Assembly (NCBI GenBank): GCA_023212725.1
Contig: JALBYF010000005.1
Coordinates: 62,001 to 126,000, forward strand
From: Tranzscheliella williamsii
Taxonomy: Eukaryota; Basidiomycota; Ustilaginomycetes; Ustilaginales; Ustilaginaceae
Direction of reading: 5' to 3'
Length of the DNA stretch: 64,000 nt
Below are positions 1 to 9,234 of the stretch, piece after piece. A model generated the notes under the pieces. It was not told the DNA's origin and made no database searches. It worked only from the letters and a program-made list of their open reading frames with translations. The translations under genes and the position numbers were made by a program. The stretch's first letter is position 1; every line of letters begins with the position of its first letter.

Positions 1-1143
1 TCCATCAAAGTCGCCTACGCCAAAGAGTGGGGCAAGAGCCGCAACGAGCTCGCCGCCACCGCCGACACCAACGCCATTGAACACGGCACCCCCCCGACAA
101 GGTCGACCGATCCCGCAAGCGCCGCCGCCGCCGTTGCTGGTCCGTCGTCTGCGTCGTCGCACTTTGGCCCGGATGTGGCAAAGAAGGCGGTCGCCGCGCA
201 GACGAGCGGCGCCGACATCACCGCGGCCAAGGAATACGACTGGACCTACTCCACCACCTGGGCTGGCGCCGTCGGGGAGACGCTGCCGCCCGCGTTGCTT
301 GCGGGCACGGCTGCTACGCCGCCGGGCGACACGGCACGAGCCAGTGCGAGTGGAGGCGAGGCATGGTTCCAGCCGGGCACCGACCCAGCGCAGGACCGCA
401 TCCCGGTCGAGAGGCTGGGCGCGTCGTCGGGCGAGCCCATTCTGTTCTACGACGACATTGTTCTGTTCGAAGACGAGCTGGCGGACAATGGCAGCTCGAT
501 GGTCAGTGTCAAGGTGCGCGTGATGCCGTCGGGCTTTCTGGTGCTGCAGCGCTTCTTCCTGCGCGTCGACGATGTCCTCTTTCGCGTCTTTGACACGCGC
601 ATCTACTGCCAGTTTACCGAGACGGCCGGCGGGCAGCCGGAGGGTCGCGGCGGGGGTCGCTGTCCACGGCTGGTTCGGGAATGCTCGGGGAGCGAGGCGG
701 AGTATGCGGCGGTGCGGGCGCACCTCCCGCCGTACCGCCCGGACGACCTGTCGCCGCTGACCGACGCCAACTGGGTCTCGACCGTCCTGGCCAAGCTCTC
801 CCGCGCCCGCAGCGCACACTACCACGCCCAGCTCGCCGCCGGCATCCTCCCCCCCGCCCCCCTCCACGCCCCCCCGCGCACCCCCGCTCCCACACCACCC
901 CCCCGCCTCCCCGCCTTCACCGGCTCCCGCCCCGGCGAACGCATCGACACCGCCCCCGCCCGCGCAACACCCCCCCACCACTCACTCCCCCCCGCCCACA
1001 TCCTCGGCCACCTCGATACCGCCCCAGACGACACCTGGCCCGGCGTCGGCGCTCGCGTCGACATCGCAATCCTAACACCCCCCACTGACGTCACTGCCCC
1101 CATGAATGAATCTAGCCCCCCGACCCCTCCCGCGCCGCTGTAA
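1..1143 (+). CDS. TIP41: TIP41-like protein, 5'-truncated by the window edge
   Basis: The reading frame is open from base 1 and ends at TAA 1141-1143, so the N-terminal part lies outside the window. It begins with a peptide like IKVAYAKEWGKSR, then YDWTYSTTWAG, EPILFYDDIVLFEDELADNG, VKVRVMPSGFLVLQRFFLR and DTRIYCQF. These match in order the conserved blocks of TIP41/TIPRL. The family binds Tap42 and PP2A-type catalytic subunits and links TOR signalling to phosphatase activity in the cytoplasm. After the conserved core (about the first 280 visible codons) comes a proline-rich tail of about 100 residues that the animal protein lacks. No intron is needed in the visible part. Family assignment is secure; the role in this fungus is by homology. 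Confidence 0.93.
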   Translation, partial: SIKVAYAKEWGKSRNELAATADTNAIEHGTPPTRSTDPASAAAAVAGPSSASSHFGPDVAKKAVAAQTSGADITAAKEYDWTYSTTWAGAVGETLPPALLAGTAATPPGDTARASASGGEAWFQPGTDPAQDRIPVERLGASSGEPILFYDDIVLFEDELADNGSSMVSVKVRVMPSGFLVLQRFFLRVDDVLFRVFDTRIYCQFTETAGGQPEGRGGGRCPRLVRECSGSEAEYAAVRAHLPPYRPDDLSPLTDANWVSTVLAKLSRARSAHYHAQLAAGILPPAPLHAPPRTPAPTPPPRLPAFTGSRPGERIDTAPARATPPHHSLPPAHILGHLDTAPDDTWPGVGARVDIAILTPPTDVTAPMNESSPPTPPAPL

Positions 1144-1431
1144 CGTCCCCGCTTAGCAAATCTGCCAGCCACACTCTGTCGGGACGCAGCTCGGGATGCG
1201 ATGCGAGTGTGCTTCGAATCGAACTCAACAGGCGCTAACGATGTGGGGAGCTCACTCAACACACGCTAACGACGTGGGGAATGCGGTTCGAAATGATATA
1301 ACGCGTGTGGGCAGCCGCGGCGGGGCAGAGGCGTGTTGTTTCATTTCGAGGCGGTGGCTGCCGGTATAAATACCCAAGCTGGTGCAGTGCGGATGGCCGG
1401 CCGTGCTGTTCTCATATCTATACGCTATACG
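1144..1431. promoter_or_regulatory. Intergenic region and promoter of the small secreted protein gene
   Basis: No gene is seen here. The stretch carries a 31-bp tandem duplication (1223-1284) and a TATA box, TATAAATA at 1365-1372, about 60 bp before the downstream ATG at 1432. A clear TATA box this close to a start is uncommon in the rest of the window and fits a conditionally expressed gene. Confidence 0.5.
1223..1284. repeat. Imperfect 31-bp tandem duplication
   Basis: Two adjacent 31-bp units (1223-1253 and 1254-1284) both start ACTCAACA and share CGCTAACG followed by A(T/C)GTGGGGA. They differ at only a few positions. The pair sits upstream of the TATA box of the small secreted protein gene, so the units could be a duplicated regulatory site. 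That role is inference. Confidence 0.75.
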
Positions 1432-1908
1432 ATGTGGTTCTGCAAGGCTGCTCTGTTGGCCGGACTGGTGGCGGCGGTGGCGGGCGACGGCCTTCTTCCT
1501 GCTCTGGGCGGGACACAATATTCGTGCAGTAGGTAGCGGCCGAGCGGGCGAGGTGAAGAGCGGCGGTACTGACACTGGGTGCAGCGGTGGCGGCGACGAC
1601 GTCGTGCGTGTCTGGCGACTCGTTGCGCGAGGACGGCAATACGCCGCAGCTGGACGCGCGAAAGTGCTACGACGAGCAGCAGGGCCGCGGGCCCGCCGGC
1701 TCGCGCGACGTCTACATGGTCACGCTCCACGACCTGTCTGGGCAAAACGGCGAAACGACGGCAAATTCGGTAAGCTTTCTATCCTGCACGACGCCCGGCG
1801 CAGCGGTACTGACGCACCCCGCAGCGCCTCACCGCGATGCTCGCATTCAATCGCTGCCCCGCCACCGACGTCCGTTGCGTCGCGGACGGCATCCACCTCG
1901 GCTGCTAA
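1432..1908 (+). CDS. Small secreted cysteine-rich protein, three exons, unknown function
   Basis: Exons 1432-1528, 1585-1769 and 1825-1908 join in frame to 121 residues. The introns are 56 and 55 bp, begin GTAGGT and GTAAGC, end GCAG, and each contains GCGGTACTGAC with a CTGAC branch site. The N-terminus MWFCKAALLAGLVAAVAG looks like a signal peptide with cleavage near residue 17. The mature part has six cysteines (32, 40, 60, 105, 112, 121), the last being the C-terminal residue, so three disulfides are possible. There is no membrane segment or family I recognise. A TATA box lies 60 bp upstream, and the gene is convergent with Nup42. Size, secretion signal and even cysteine number are typical of fungal effectors or defence-like proteins, but function is unknown. 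The model is deduced from splice signals, not from transcripts. Confidence 0.68.
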
Positions 1909-1995
1909 GCTGCACCCCCACCCCCAGCATCTGTCCCTACTACACACAATCCGTTCGTCGTGGATGCTGCACAGTGTGTGCGATCGTGGGCTGCG

Positions 1996-3663
1996 CTATC
2001 GCACTTCGAGCGGCGGTTCGACGAGCGGGACGCGGCCCCACTCAAAGTGGTCGGCGGTGAAGAGGGCGCGCATGGGCTCTGGCAGGTCGTCGAGCCGCGG
2101 CGCGTCGGCCTGGTATGCGTCGACGACGGTAGCCGACGGCGCCGGCGGGGGAGCAGCGGTGCCGAATGCCGAGGCACCGAAGGCAGACGCTCCCGCCGAC
2201 GGTTGCGCTGGTTGGCCGAACGCAGATGCGCCGCCAAACGCACTGGAGCCCGGCGGGCCGAACGCGCTGCCGCTGAAAGAGCTACCCGTGGCAGGCGCAC
2301 CGAAGGCAGACGTGCTTCCGAACGCAGAACCCGGCGCCGCCGGCGCCGTCCCAAACGCGGAGGCCGTCTGGCCAAACGCAGGGCTCGGTGCCGGGGACCC
2401 AAACGCTGACGGCTGCCCAAACGCGCTGGCGCCCCCACCAAAGGCAGGCGCTGGCGTGCTGCCTACCCCGAACGCCGAACCCGCCGCCGTTGTTCCCGCC
2501 TGCTGTGACGGCTGTGACTGCTGCTGCTGCTTCTTGTCGGCCCGGTTGCGCAGCGCCTGTTGCAGCGCATTGTTGGTGTTGGAGAACATTTGCCGGTACG
2601 CGGCATCGGATTCGGAGAAAAGCTTCTGCTCGTGCTGGATGTAGGCCGCTTCCTGGCCGGAGCCGCGGGCCGTATATGCCATCAGCCGCAGCTCGTCCTG
2701 ACTGACGTCCTTGCCGCCAATCAAGTTGGGCTCGCCACGGGCCGGGCCGTAGGCGGTGAGCTTGTACAGCGGGCGCCCATGCGGGCCGAGGTCGTCAGCG
2801 ATCGTCTTGGCTTCCAGCATCACTTCTGGCTGGTTCGAGTCGGCGTGCAGTGGTGTCTTGGTTGAGAATGGCACGGACGGGTTGAGCGATGCGAATGTAG
2901 ATGGCGCCGTGGCACTCGCTGACGTTGGTGGTGCTGTCGAGCTTTGTGAACGGAACGCATTCGGAGCGGAGCCAAAGGCGCTTTCCGGCGTGCTGCTTAC
3001 ACCAAAGGCGCTTCTGGGCGCGTTGCTTGCGCCAAAGGCGGAGGCTGTTCCTGTAGACCCAAACGCCGACATGGACGGGGCCATTGTCGAGCCGAACGCG
3101 GAGGGAGCAGCTGCGCTCGCCCCGAACGCCGAAGGTGTCGAAGCGGCGCCAAAGGCGGACGGCGCCGTGCCGGACCCAAACGCAGAGCCGGCGGACGCTG
3201 CTGACGCACCGAAAGCGCTGGTGCTGCCAAATGCCGAGCCAGACGATGGTTGGCCGAACGCAGACGCTGCCGGTCTGCCCGCCGGCACCGTCCCTGTATT
3301 GCTACCGAATGCTCCACCACTTTGCAAGCCACCAGCATTGGTGCCGAAAGCAGAGGTGGACCCAAATGCAGAAGGCGACCCAAATGCACTGCCTGTGCCG
3401 CCCCCACCGAAGGCGGAACCAGGCGTAGCGCCGCCAAACGCAGAGGGCCGCGCCTGCGTCCCACCACCACCGAACGCGGATGCGCCCCCGCCACCAAAGG
3501 CAGAGGCTGGCGTGCTAGGAGCACCAAACGCCGATGGCGGCGCAAACGAACTCTGGCCAAAGCCAGAGCGGTTGCTGGCATGAGCACCTCCCTGCGGATG
3601 CTCGAATTTGCAGTTGTTCCCATAAGCGCATCGGTTCTGGAGGAAGAACTTGCAGACGACCAT
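1996..3663 (-). CDS. NUP42: FG nucleoporin with N-terminal CCCH zinc finger, Nup42-like
   Basis: Start ATG at 3663 gives 555 residues in one exon. Residues 4-22 form a CCCH finger (C4-x7-C12-x5-C18-x3-H22), the usual start of Nup42/NUPL2. Two long stretches of SAFG/AFG repeats flank a charged central segment (about 270-390) that ends in a Gln-rich run. The C-terminus reads FEWGRVPLVEPPLEV, which resembles the short Gle1-binding motif of Nup42. Proteins of this family sit on the cytoplasmic face of the nuclear pore and help Gle1/Dbp5 remodel exported mRNPs. GLE1 itself lies 10 kb away in this window. A TTG 24 bases further upstream is in frame, but the ATG just before the zinc finger is the natural start. 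The gene is divergent from Ski8. Confidence 0.9.
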   Translation of the reverse strand: MVVCKFFLQNRCAYGNNCKFEHPQGGAHASNRSGFGQSSFAPPSAFGAPSTPASAFGGGGASAFGGGGTQARPSAFGGATPGSAFGGGGTGSAFGSPSAFGSTSAFGTNAGGLQSGGAFGSNTGTVPAGRPAASAFGQPSSGSAFGSTSAFGASAASAGSAFGSGTAPSAFGAASTPSAFGASAAAPSAFGSTMAPSMSAFGSTGTASAFGASNAPRSAFGVSSTPESAFGSAPNAFRSQSSTAPPTSASATAPSTFASLNPSVPFSTKTPLHADSNQPEVMLEAKTIADDLGPHGRPLYKLTAYGPARGEPNLIGGKDVSQDELRLMAYTARGSGQEAAYIQHEQKLFSESDAAYRQMFSNTNNALQQALRNRADKKQQQQSQPSQQAGTTAAGSAFGVGSTPAPAFGGGASAFGQPSAFGSPAPSPAFGQTASAFGTAPAAPGSAFGSTSAFGAPATGSSFSGSAFGPPGSSAFGGASAFGQPAQPSAGASAFGASAFGTAAPPPAPSATVVDAYQADAPRLDDLPEPMRALFTADHFEWGRVPLVEPPLEVR

Positions 3664-4085
3664 CTCGAGAGACGGGTCGGGTGGCAAACCCTCCCAACCG
3701 TAAGACGATGTTGGTGGCAGCTGGCGATGCTGCGTATAGGTAGTGAGTGATTAGGGTGATGATAGGTGGTGATAAGGGATGATAGGTGACTGTGACAGGC
3801 CGCGAATAAAGTTACTTGGTTACGGCTAAGCCGCCTCGCTGCTGAGATGCGTGGGAATTTCGGCTTTCGGCGATCCCGCGGCGCCTCCACGCAGAAATCA
3901 CAACGCCATTCACCTGGAAGTCACAGTGATAAGTTGAGAAGGAAGATGGCGGTGTCGGCCTTGCCGCGCTTGGCTTGTCGCTGTCATCAACGCCTTCAGC
4001 ACCACCATCGCCACCGTCGCCACATCCGCCACATCCGCCACCTCAAAGGCATTGCTGAGTTCCGCCGGCGAGACGGAGGGCTGTC
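3664..4085. promoter_or_regulatory. Divergent promoter region between NUP42 and SKI8
   Basis: This 422-bp gap separates two head-to-head genes. It holds short repeats such as GTGATGATAGGTG/GGGATGATAGGTG (about 3757-3790) and three CCACATCCGCC-like units near 4020. No open frame in it looks coding. Confidence 0.5.
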
Positions 4086-5498
4086 ATGGTAAGTGGGTCG
4101 TAGGCTTGGTGAGCAGTTGGCACTCTTCGGCGTTGGCGGTCTGACGATGGCATCTTGCAACCCCTTCCGTCCGATGTTGCGTCTGCGCAGTCGCTGCAGT
4201 ACTTATCAGACAAGGAGTCGTTGCCGTCGCAGTCGCATACGTCTCCGGTGGTATCGATACATTGGGCGCCCTCTCCATCTTCGGCTGGGCTTGTCCTTTC
4301 GGGAGACTGCTCGGGGACGCTCAAGGTCTTTGACGCCAGCACCGCCATTGCATATCGGCCACTGCCCCAGCCGCATCAGAACGCGCTGCACTGCATCACC
4401 ACCAACAGCTCCGGAAGCCTTGCTCTTACCTCGTCTATCGATGGCGGCATCGCTCTCTGGGATTTGTCGCCGTTCGCCAATCCTGCCGTAGCAGCAGATC
4501 CCGAGTCCAGCCAGCCTCAGCTCTCACAGCACGAGCTCGCCCGTACAGATGAAGCGCCGCTTTCCTTGCCGGTGCAAGAGCCGCAGTTGCTGCTTCTCGA
4601 GCAGTTTGACTCGCTGCCGGCCAAGGTTGGCCCGGTAGGCAGCAGCAATGGCGCCTCGCCCGCCATCTCGGAGGCGTGGAAAACGGCTCTGCATCCGACC
4701 ATGCCCGTCTTTGCTGCCATCGGAGCCGGAGCGCAGCTCTCCCTCCACGCGATCCCCTATGGCGGCACGACTACACAGTCTCCCCAGGCAGAGTTCGGCA
4801 GCCTTGTCGCGCAGGCGCCCCTCCCTCCGGAGCATAATGCCAAGGACGCATTCGGCCTGGCGATCGCCTTCAACCCTACAGGTACGCTGCTGGCCGCGGG
4901 GACCAACACAGGCGAGGTCTTCCTCTACTTGGTGGACGGGGACGGGGAGGGCGGCGGACAGGTGCAGATCGAGCTGGTGGCGAGGTACGCTGACCACTTT
5001 GCGCCTGTACGTGCCGTGTCCTTCTCGCATAACCATCTTTTTATCGGCGCGGACGATCGCAACGTCACGGTACACGATGTTCGTCTGCACGTTTCCGCCA
5101 CCGCTGCCGGCGGTGCGTCTTACAGCAGCCACGACAGCGGGCGTCTCGCTGTTGGCGGCATGGTGGCTTCACTGGCGGGCCACCGCGGATGGGTGCTGGA
5201 CGTGCGGCCGGTGCCGGTTGCCGCCTCGCCAGCGGCCGAAGCGCGCGTCGTGGCCAGCATCTCCATGGACAGGACGATCAAGTTCTGGGACCTGGGCGTC
5301 AATCCCAAGACCTGCGTCTGCACCTGCACCGAGGCCGACACCCTCCGCGCCTTCTGCTTCCAGCCGGCCCGACCCGCCTCCGTCGCTCAGCCGCCCGCTA
5401 CCGCCCCTCTCACCGGCTTCGGTCAGGGCTCGCGCTTCGTTACCGCCAGCAACGACGGCACGATACGCTGGTATCGGAGCGCCGGCGTCGAACAGTAA
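4086..5498 (+). CDS. SKI8: WD40-repeat protein, Ski8/WDR61-like
   Basis: The proposed CDS is ATG 4086-4088 alone as exon 1, a 102-bp intron starting GTAAGT and ending GCGCAG, then exon 2 at 4191-5498; total 436 residues. The exon 2 frame has no usable ATG before the first WD repeat, and an in-frame TGA at 4056 blocks any longer exon 1. WD40 units include GTLKVFDAS, GGIALWDLS, GEVFLYLVD, RTIKFWDLG and GTIRWYRS. The layout with a GHRGWVLDV block near the C-terminus matches Ski8/WDR61. Ski8 is a scaffold of the cytoplasmic Ski complex that feeds RNA to the exosome; it also acts in meiotic break formation in yeast and in Paf1 complexes in animals. Insertions of low complexity separate several blades. 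Divergent from NUP42, convergent with the F-box gene. Confidence 0.83.
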
Positions 5499-5688
5499 AC
5501 CTGCCCATCCCTCGCCGAATACTTTAGCATCCACAGCCGTGGCCGTGTGCCGTGTGTCGCCAGTGATAATGTGCGCTTGTGTGCCGCTGTGCATTACGCC
5601 GACGTACAGTCTGCGGCAGGGGACTTCCCGCTTGCGGAGTTGGATACATGTTTCGACGCGGTTTGTGCTGTGGCAGTGTGGCGGGGCG

Positions 5689-8600
5689 TCACGCCGCTGT
5701 ATGCGGGACCTGCCTGGTCGTTTGCGGCTCGAGCGGCTCTGCCTCGTCGTCGGACGTGTCGGACGCGTCGTCGGGGAACATGGCGACGGCATCGCGATTG
5801 CGGCGGAAGCGGCCATGACGCTGGTCGAAGCAGCGGAAGAATTCGCCGAGGCCACGGATCGAGAGGAGCTTGCGGATTGATTCTGCGTCGTCCTCGGTGT
5901 GTGCGCGCGGGGTTGCGGGATGAGGTGGCGCAGGGCGGGCACCGTCGGCCGGCTGGCCGTAGAGCCAAATGGGGCCTGCGAGCGGCTCGACATTGACCTC
6001 GGCGACGTAGCGGCGCGTGCTGTCGACCACCTGCGCGTGGTAGAACGGCTGATGCCGCCCGCCGCGCCATTCGCACCGCATCCGTGTCGACCGCGCTCCC
6101 GCCGCCCCCGGCTCGCCTTCGGCCCCCACCGGCGACTCGGGAGACACACCCCCCCGCCCCCCGTTCCCGCCCTGTTGCCGTCCCGCACTGCCGCTCCCCC
6201 GTGCCGCCGGCGCTGGCAGACGGTCTACCCCCATGTTCAGGATCCACTCGTCGGGCGCCGCACAGTACGGGTCCCAGCCTAGAATGCAGCCCAGGTAGCC
6301 ATACGTCCGGTGCCGGAAGATCGTACCTACCCGGTGGCTGACCGGGTCCACCTGGTCTTCCTCTTCCTCTTCGTCTACCGCGGCGGACGGACCAGGCACC
6401 GGCAGTGCCTCAGTCTCTTCGCCTTGCTCAGACGCGGCAGAGGAAGGACCAACGTCAGTGGTACTCTGCCTTCGCGCTCTCTGCCTCTCCCGCGCGCTTT
6501 TGGCTGCACGGCCCGGCCGCCGATTCGCCTTGGGCTCTTCCCGGTCTTTGTCCCGGACATCAGCGAGTATGGTCCGCAGCATGGAACGTATGCGGGCATT
6601 GCTGACATACGGACGATGAGGCGCCTCGCCACCGGTCCCTGAGGTCTGTGACTGCCCTTCCGCTCTGCTGGAAAACGCAGCCTCGTCGCTCGACTCGCTT
6701 CCTGACTCCAATGTCTCGTCCTCGGCCGCTGCCTGCGAACGCGACGAGGGATCGACGTCCGGCGTCGTGGAAGCGCCGACGAAGTCCTGCTCAATGACGC
6801 CGACATCGAGCATGAAGTAGCTCTGCAAGAGACCGGCGATCCAGTCAGGTCCACGCTCGCCCAGCTCGTTGCTCAGACGGATGAAGCTGTTGGCGGCCGC
6901 GTACATGGATGCCTGCTGGTCGTGTTCCGACCAGATATCTGCCCGTTTCGTGAGCCAGTAGGTGGCGCGGGTCCAGTCGTTGTCGAGACTGCGCGCCTCC
7001 ATCCACGTCTGGAACAGCTCCGCCGCATTCCGCGCTGTGGCGTTGCGGTCCAAATCAAAGACCATGGACAGAGACTCGGACCTCCACTGCCGCGCAACGT
7101 GCCAAGCTGCATCATCCTCGTCGAACAGAGCCGGCCCGAGGTGGCCTAGCCCTGCTTTCACGTTCTTAAAAATGAGGCTCTGACCCACCGCGTCTCTCGA
7201 GCCAGCGTGCGAGTTCAAAAAGATCAAGTCGATGCGGGGCGTGTCGGCCCACTGGCGCTGAAGTATACCCATGCGCCGGCTGCGGTCTATAGCAGCTGTG
7301 GCGCGAGCGGTGCTTGTGCTAGTACGAGGTAGCACCTGCGTTCTTTGTACACTGGCAACAATGTTTCTTGCTGCCCGGACGACCAGGTTGTGAGCCTGAG
7401 CTGGCTTCCAAAAGTCATCCGATGGCAGTACACCCAGCTGCTCCACCCATTGAGCTAGGTCAGCGCGCCCGAGGATAGGCGGGCTGCGTTGTGACCATGA
7501 TTCGCTCCTGTGAAAAACGTCGCTATGAGTAGGCTGGATCGCAGCATAGGCCTCGGAGGTGTATTCAGCAATGTCAAGCCAGAACACGTCGGCTGGAGCG
7601 GCTTCAATCCCTTGGCCGGGACCAGCCATGGAGTTGGAAGGGTCTCCGCGGACAACGGCAAGGATGCGCATCGGGAAGTTGCACAGCGATGCATCTAAGC
7701 CGAGACGTTTGGCGATGCCGCAAAAGATGAGCGTCAACGACAGAGGTAACGTCTCTCGGTTGGTCGTGAAGCAAAAGTGGAGAAAGTGATTATCGAGGTC
7801 GTGGAAGACGTCGGTCCGCGCTCCTCGGAATCCATGGTCCACCATAAAGTTACAGATCGCCAAAGCCATCGACTTCGCGCGCTCGGTCGCAGACCCGACG
7901 GTGTCACCGGCCATGCACTCCTGCAGATAGAGATCGCAAGCCGCCGCCCATAAGTCGAGCTGTTCTTGCACGTAGTGTGCCTCCCCGCCGCGAAACATGG
8001 TGAGTAGAGACATGGCGGTCTCGGTCTCGCCAAAGCCGCCACTTGGACCGGAATCGGGGTGGAAGCCTCCGCGACTACGTAGGAACGTGGCGTCGAACGA
8101 GGCAAGATCGCGCATGGGCTTGCGTCGCTGCAGATGCTCAAGCCACTCTCTAGCATGATGAAGAAGCACCAGGTGGTGCGTATCGGATCGTAGCGTGGTG
8201 GGGAGGTGGGCGCGGTACGCCGAAATGCGGTATCCATCAGTATTGTGAGATAATGTTCCTGTGCTCTCCAGGACTTCTGACGAGCCGCTCTCTGAGGGGC
8301 AGCTGCTCTGAGCATCCACTACGGCTCTAAGTATATCCTTGGCGTCGTCTCCATAACGGTGCACAAGCCTCTCGACCGCTGGTATGCGGCCGTATGTAGA
8401 CTCGACCTGAGCGTAGAGGGCATCGATGACCTCCTGATCTGAGCTCATTCTCTCGATAAAGAGCCGGTAGAAGTCAATCGAGCGGTCGAAGTCGGCTTCT
8501 GCGCTTGCTCCGATCTGCAGGTACTTGAAAGGTGCGGCGGGATCAAGGGTGATGCCTCGATGCAGGCCCGCATGAAGAGCATGTTCTTTAAGGATCTTGA

Positions 8601-8838
8601 AGCGCTTCTGCCTCCTCCAGGCGGCAACACCCCGCTCCCTTTCCCTTTTTGCCTCCCCAGTAGTCCATCGTAGGAAGTATGGCAACTCCCACAAAGCCGG
8701 TGTTGTCGCCACCCGGTAGAATTGCCTGTTACACTGAAGGACCGCCACCAAACCGAGTGGATTGAGCAGGCGGAAGACGGAGAACAGGATCTCATCTGGA
8801 AGGTCACCGGACATCATAGCTCGTTTCAATCTTCCCAT
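5689..8838 (-). CDS. F-box protein with transglutaminase-like and YccV-like domains (FBXO21-like)
   Basis: From ATG 8838 the protein has 1049 residues in one exon. An F-box lies near residues 11-55 (DLPDEILFSVF...ALWELPYF). A SirB1/transglutaminase-like domain spans about 275-450, with blocks GFRGARTDVFHDLDNHFL, FCGIAKRLGLDASL and MRILAVVRGD. After a low-complexity acidic and basic stretch comes a YccV/HspQ-like domain (about 830-960: VGTIFRHRTYGYLGCILGWD...). This order is that of FBXO21, a substrate receptor of SCF ubiquitin ligases. The frame stays open upstream to 8997, but that extension lacks an ATG start and looks noncoding. An ATG pair at 8814/8817 is a possible alternative start. Substrates are unknown. 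Its 3' end faces the 3' end of SKI8 across 190 bp. Confidence 0.87.
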   Translation of the reverse strand: MGRLKRAMMSGDLPDEILFSVFRLLNPLGLVAVLQCNRQFYRVATTPALWELPYFLRWTTGEAKRERERGVAAWRRQKRFKILKEHALHAGLHRGITLDPAAPFKYLQIGASAEADFDRSIDFYRLFIERMSSDQEVIDALYAQVESTYGRIPAVERLVHRYGDDAKDILRAVVDAQSSCPSESGSSEVLESTGTLSHNTDGYRISAYRAHLPTTLRSDTHHLVLLHHAREWLEHLQRRKPMRDLASFDATFLRSRGGFHPDSGPSGGFGETETAMSLLTMFRGGEAHYVQEQLDLWAAACDLYLQECMAGDTVGSATERAKSMALAICNFMVDHGFRGARTDVFHDLDNHFLHFCFTTNRETLPLSLTLIFCGIAKRLGLDASLCNFPMRILAVVRGDPSNSMAGPGQGIEAAPADVFWLDIAEYTSEAYAAIQPTHSDVFHRSESWSQRSPPILGRADLAQWVEQLGVLPSDDFWKPAQAHNLVVRAARNIVASVQRTQVLPRTSTSTARATAAIDRSRRMGILQRQWADTPRIDLIFLNSHAGSRDAVGQSLIFKNVKAGLGHLGPALFDEDDAAWHVARQWRSESLSMVFDLDRNATARNAAELFQTWMEARSLDNDWTRATYWLTKRADIWSEHDQQASMYAAANSFIRLSNELGERGPDWIAGLLQSYFMLDVGVIEQDFVGASTTPDVDPSSRSQAAAEDETLESGSESSDEAAFSSRAEGQSQTSGTGGEAPHRPYVSNARIRSMLRTILADVRDKDREEPKANRRPGRAAKSARERQRARRQSTTDVGPSSAASEQGEETEALPVPGPSAAVDEEEEEDQVDPVSHRVGTIFRHRTYGYLGCILGWDPYCAAPDEWILNMGVDRLPAPAARGSGSAGRQQGGNGGRGGVSPESPVGAEGEPGAAGARSTRMRCEWRGGRHQPFYHAQVVDSTRRYVAEVNVEPLAGPIWLYGQPADGARPAPPHPATPRAHTEDDAESIRKLLSIRGLGEFFRCFDQRHGRFRRNRDAVAMFPDDASDTSDDEAEPLEPQTTRQVPHTAA

Positions 8839-9234
8839 CAAGCCTGCGATGGTTGCTAAGCTACGGTCGAAACGATGATGACAGCTCGAGTACAAGGGCC
8901 TGACGGAGGCCGTCTTCAACAGCACAAGCAAGGCGTCGTCCCTGCATGCATGATGTTTCTTTCCGAAACCGAACCCTCCACATGAATTTTGGCCCACGAG
9001 TTGGTGTTAGAGTTACCTTAGGGCTCTTCGCTGTTAAGACGGACAGATCCTTTTATGCTGGGCCGCTGGGAAACTTTCGAAGATTTTTGGAGATGCATGA
9101 TGGCAAGGAAAAAGTTGGTATGACCACTTGCGAAGATCTTAGTCGGGTGAGCGTCACCTTGGAGTCCACCATAGCTGGCTTTGTTACAACCATCATCAGA
9201 AACGTTTACGAGCCCATCTTCTGCGATCGTACAC
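8839..9234. promoter_or_regulatory. Divergent promoter region between the F-box gene and NOB1
   Basis: This 396-bp spacer lies between two start codons facing apart. The F-box frame remains open into it without a better start. No distinct regulatory motif was recognised. Confidence 0.45.

Noticed and set aside
1432..1908. Possible link of the small secreted protein to known killer or antifungal protein families
   Set aside because: Cysteine number and spacing did not match any family I could name, so it is left as unknown.
1382..2644. 420-codon plus-strand frame
   Set aside because: It runs antisense over the Nup42 FG repeats and across the exons and introns of the small secreted protein; its PNA/PKA repeats are the reverse reading of SAFG codons.
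2756..3583. 275-codon plus-strand frame opposite NUP42
   Set aside because: Repetitive PNA/PKA sequence is the mirror of the FG repeat codons, with no independent signal.
8839..8997. Upstream extension of the F-box frame
   Set aside because: Open only from a non-ATG codon and the peptide looks noncoding; the ATG at 8838 is preferred.
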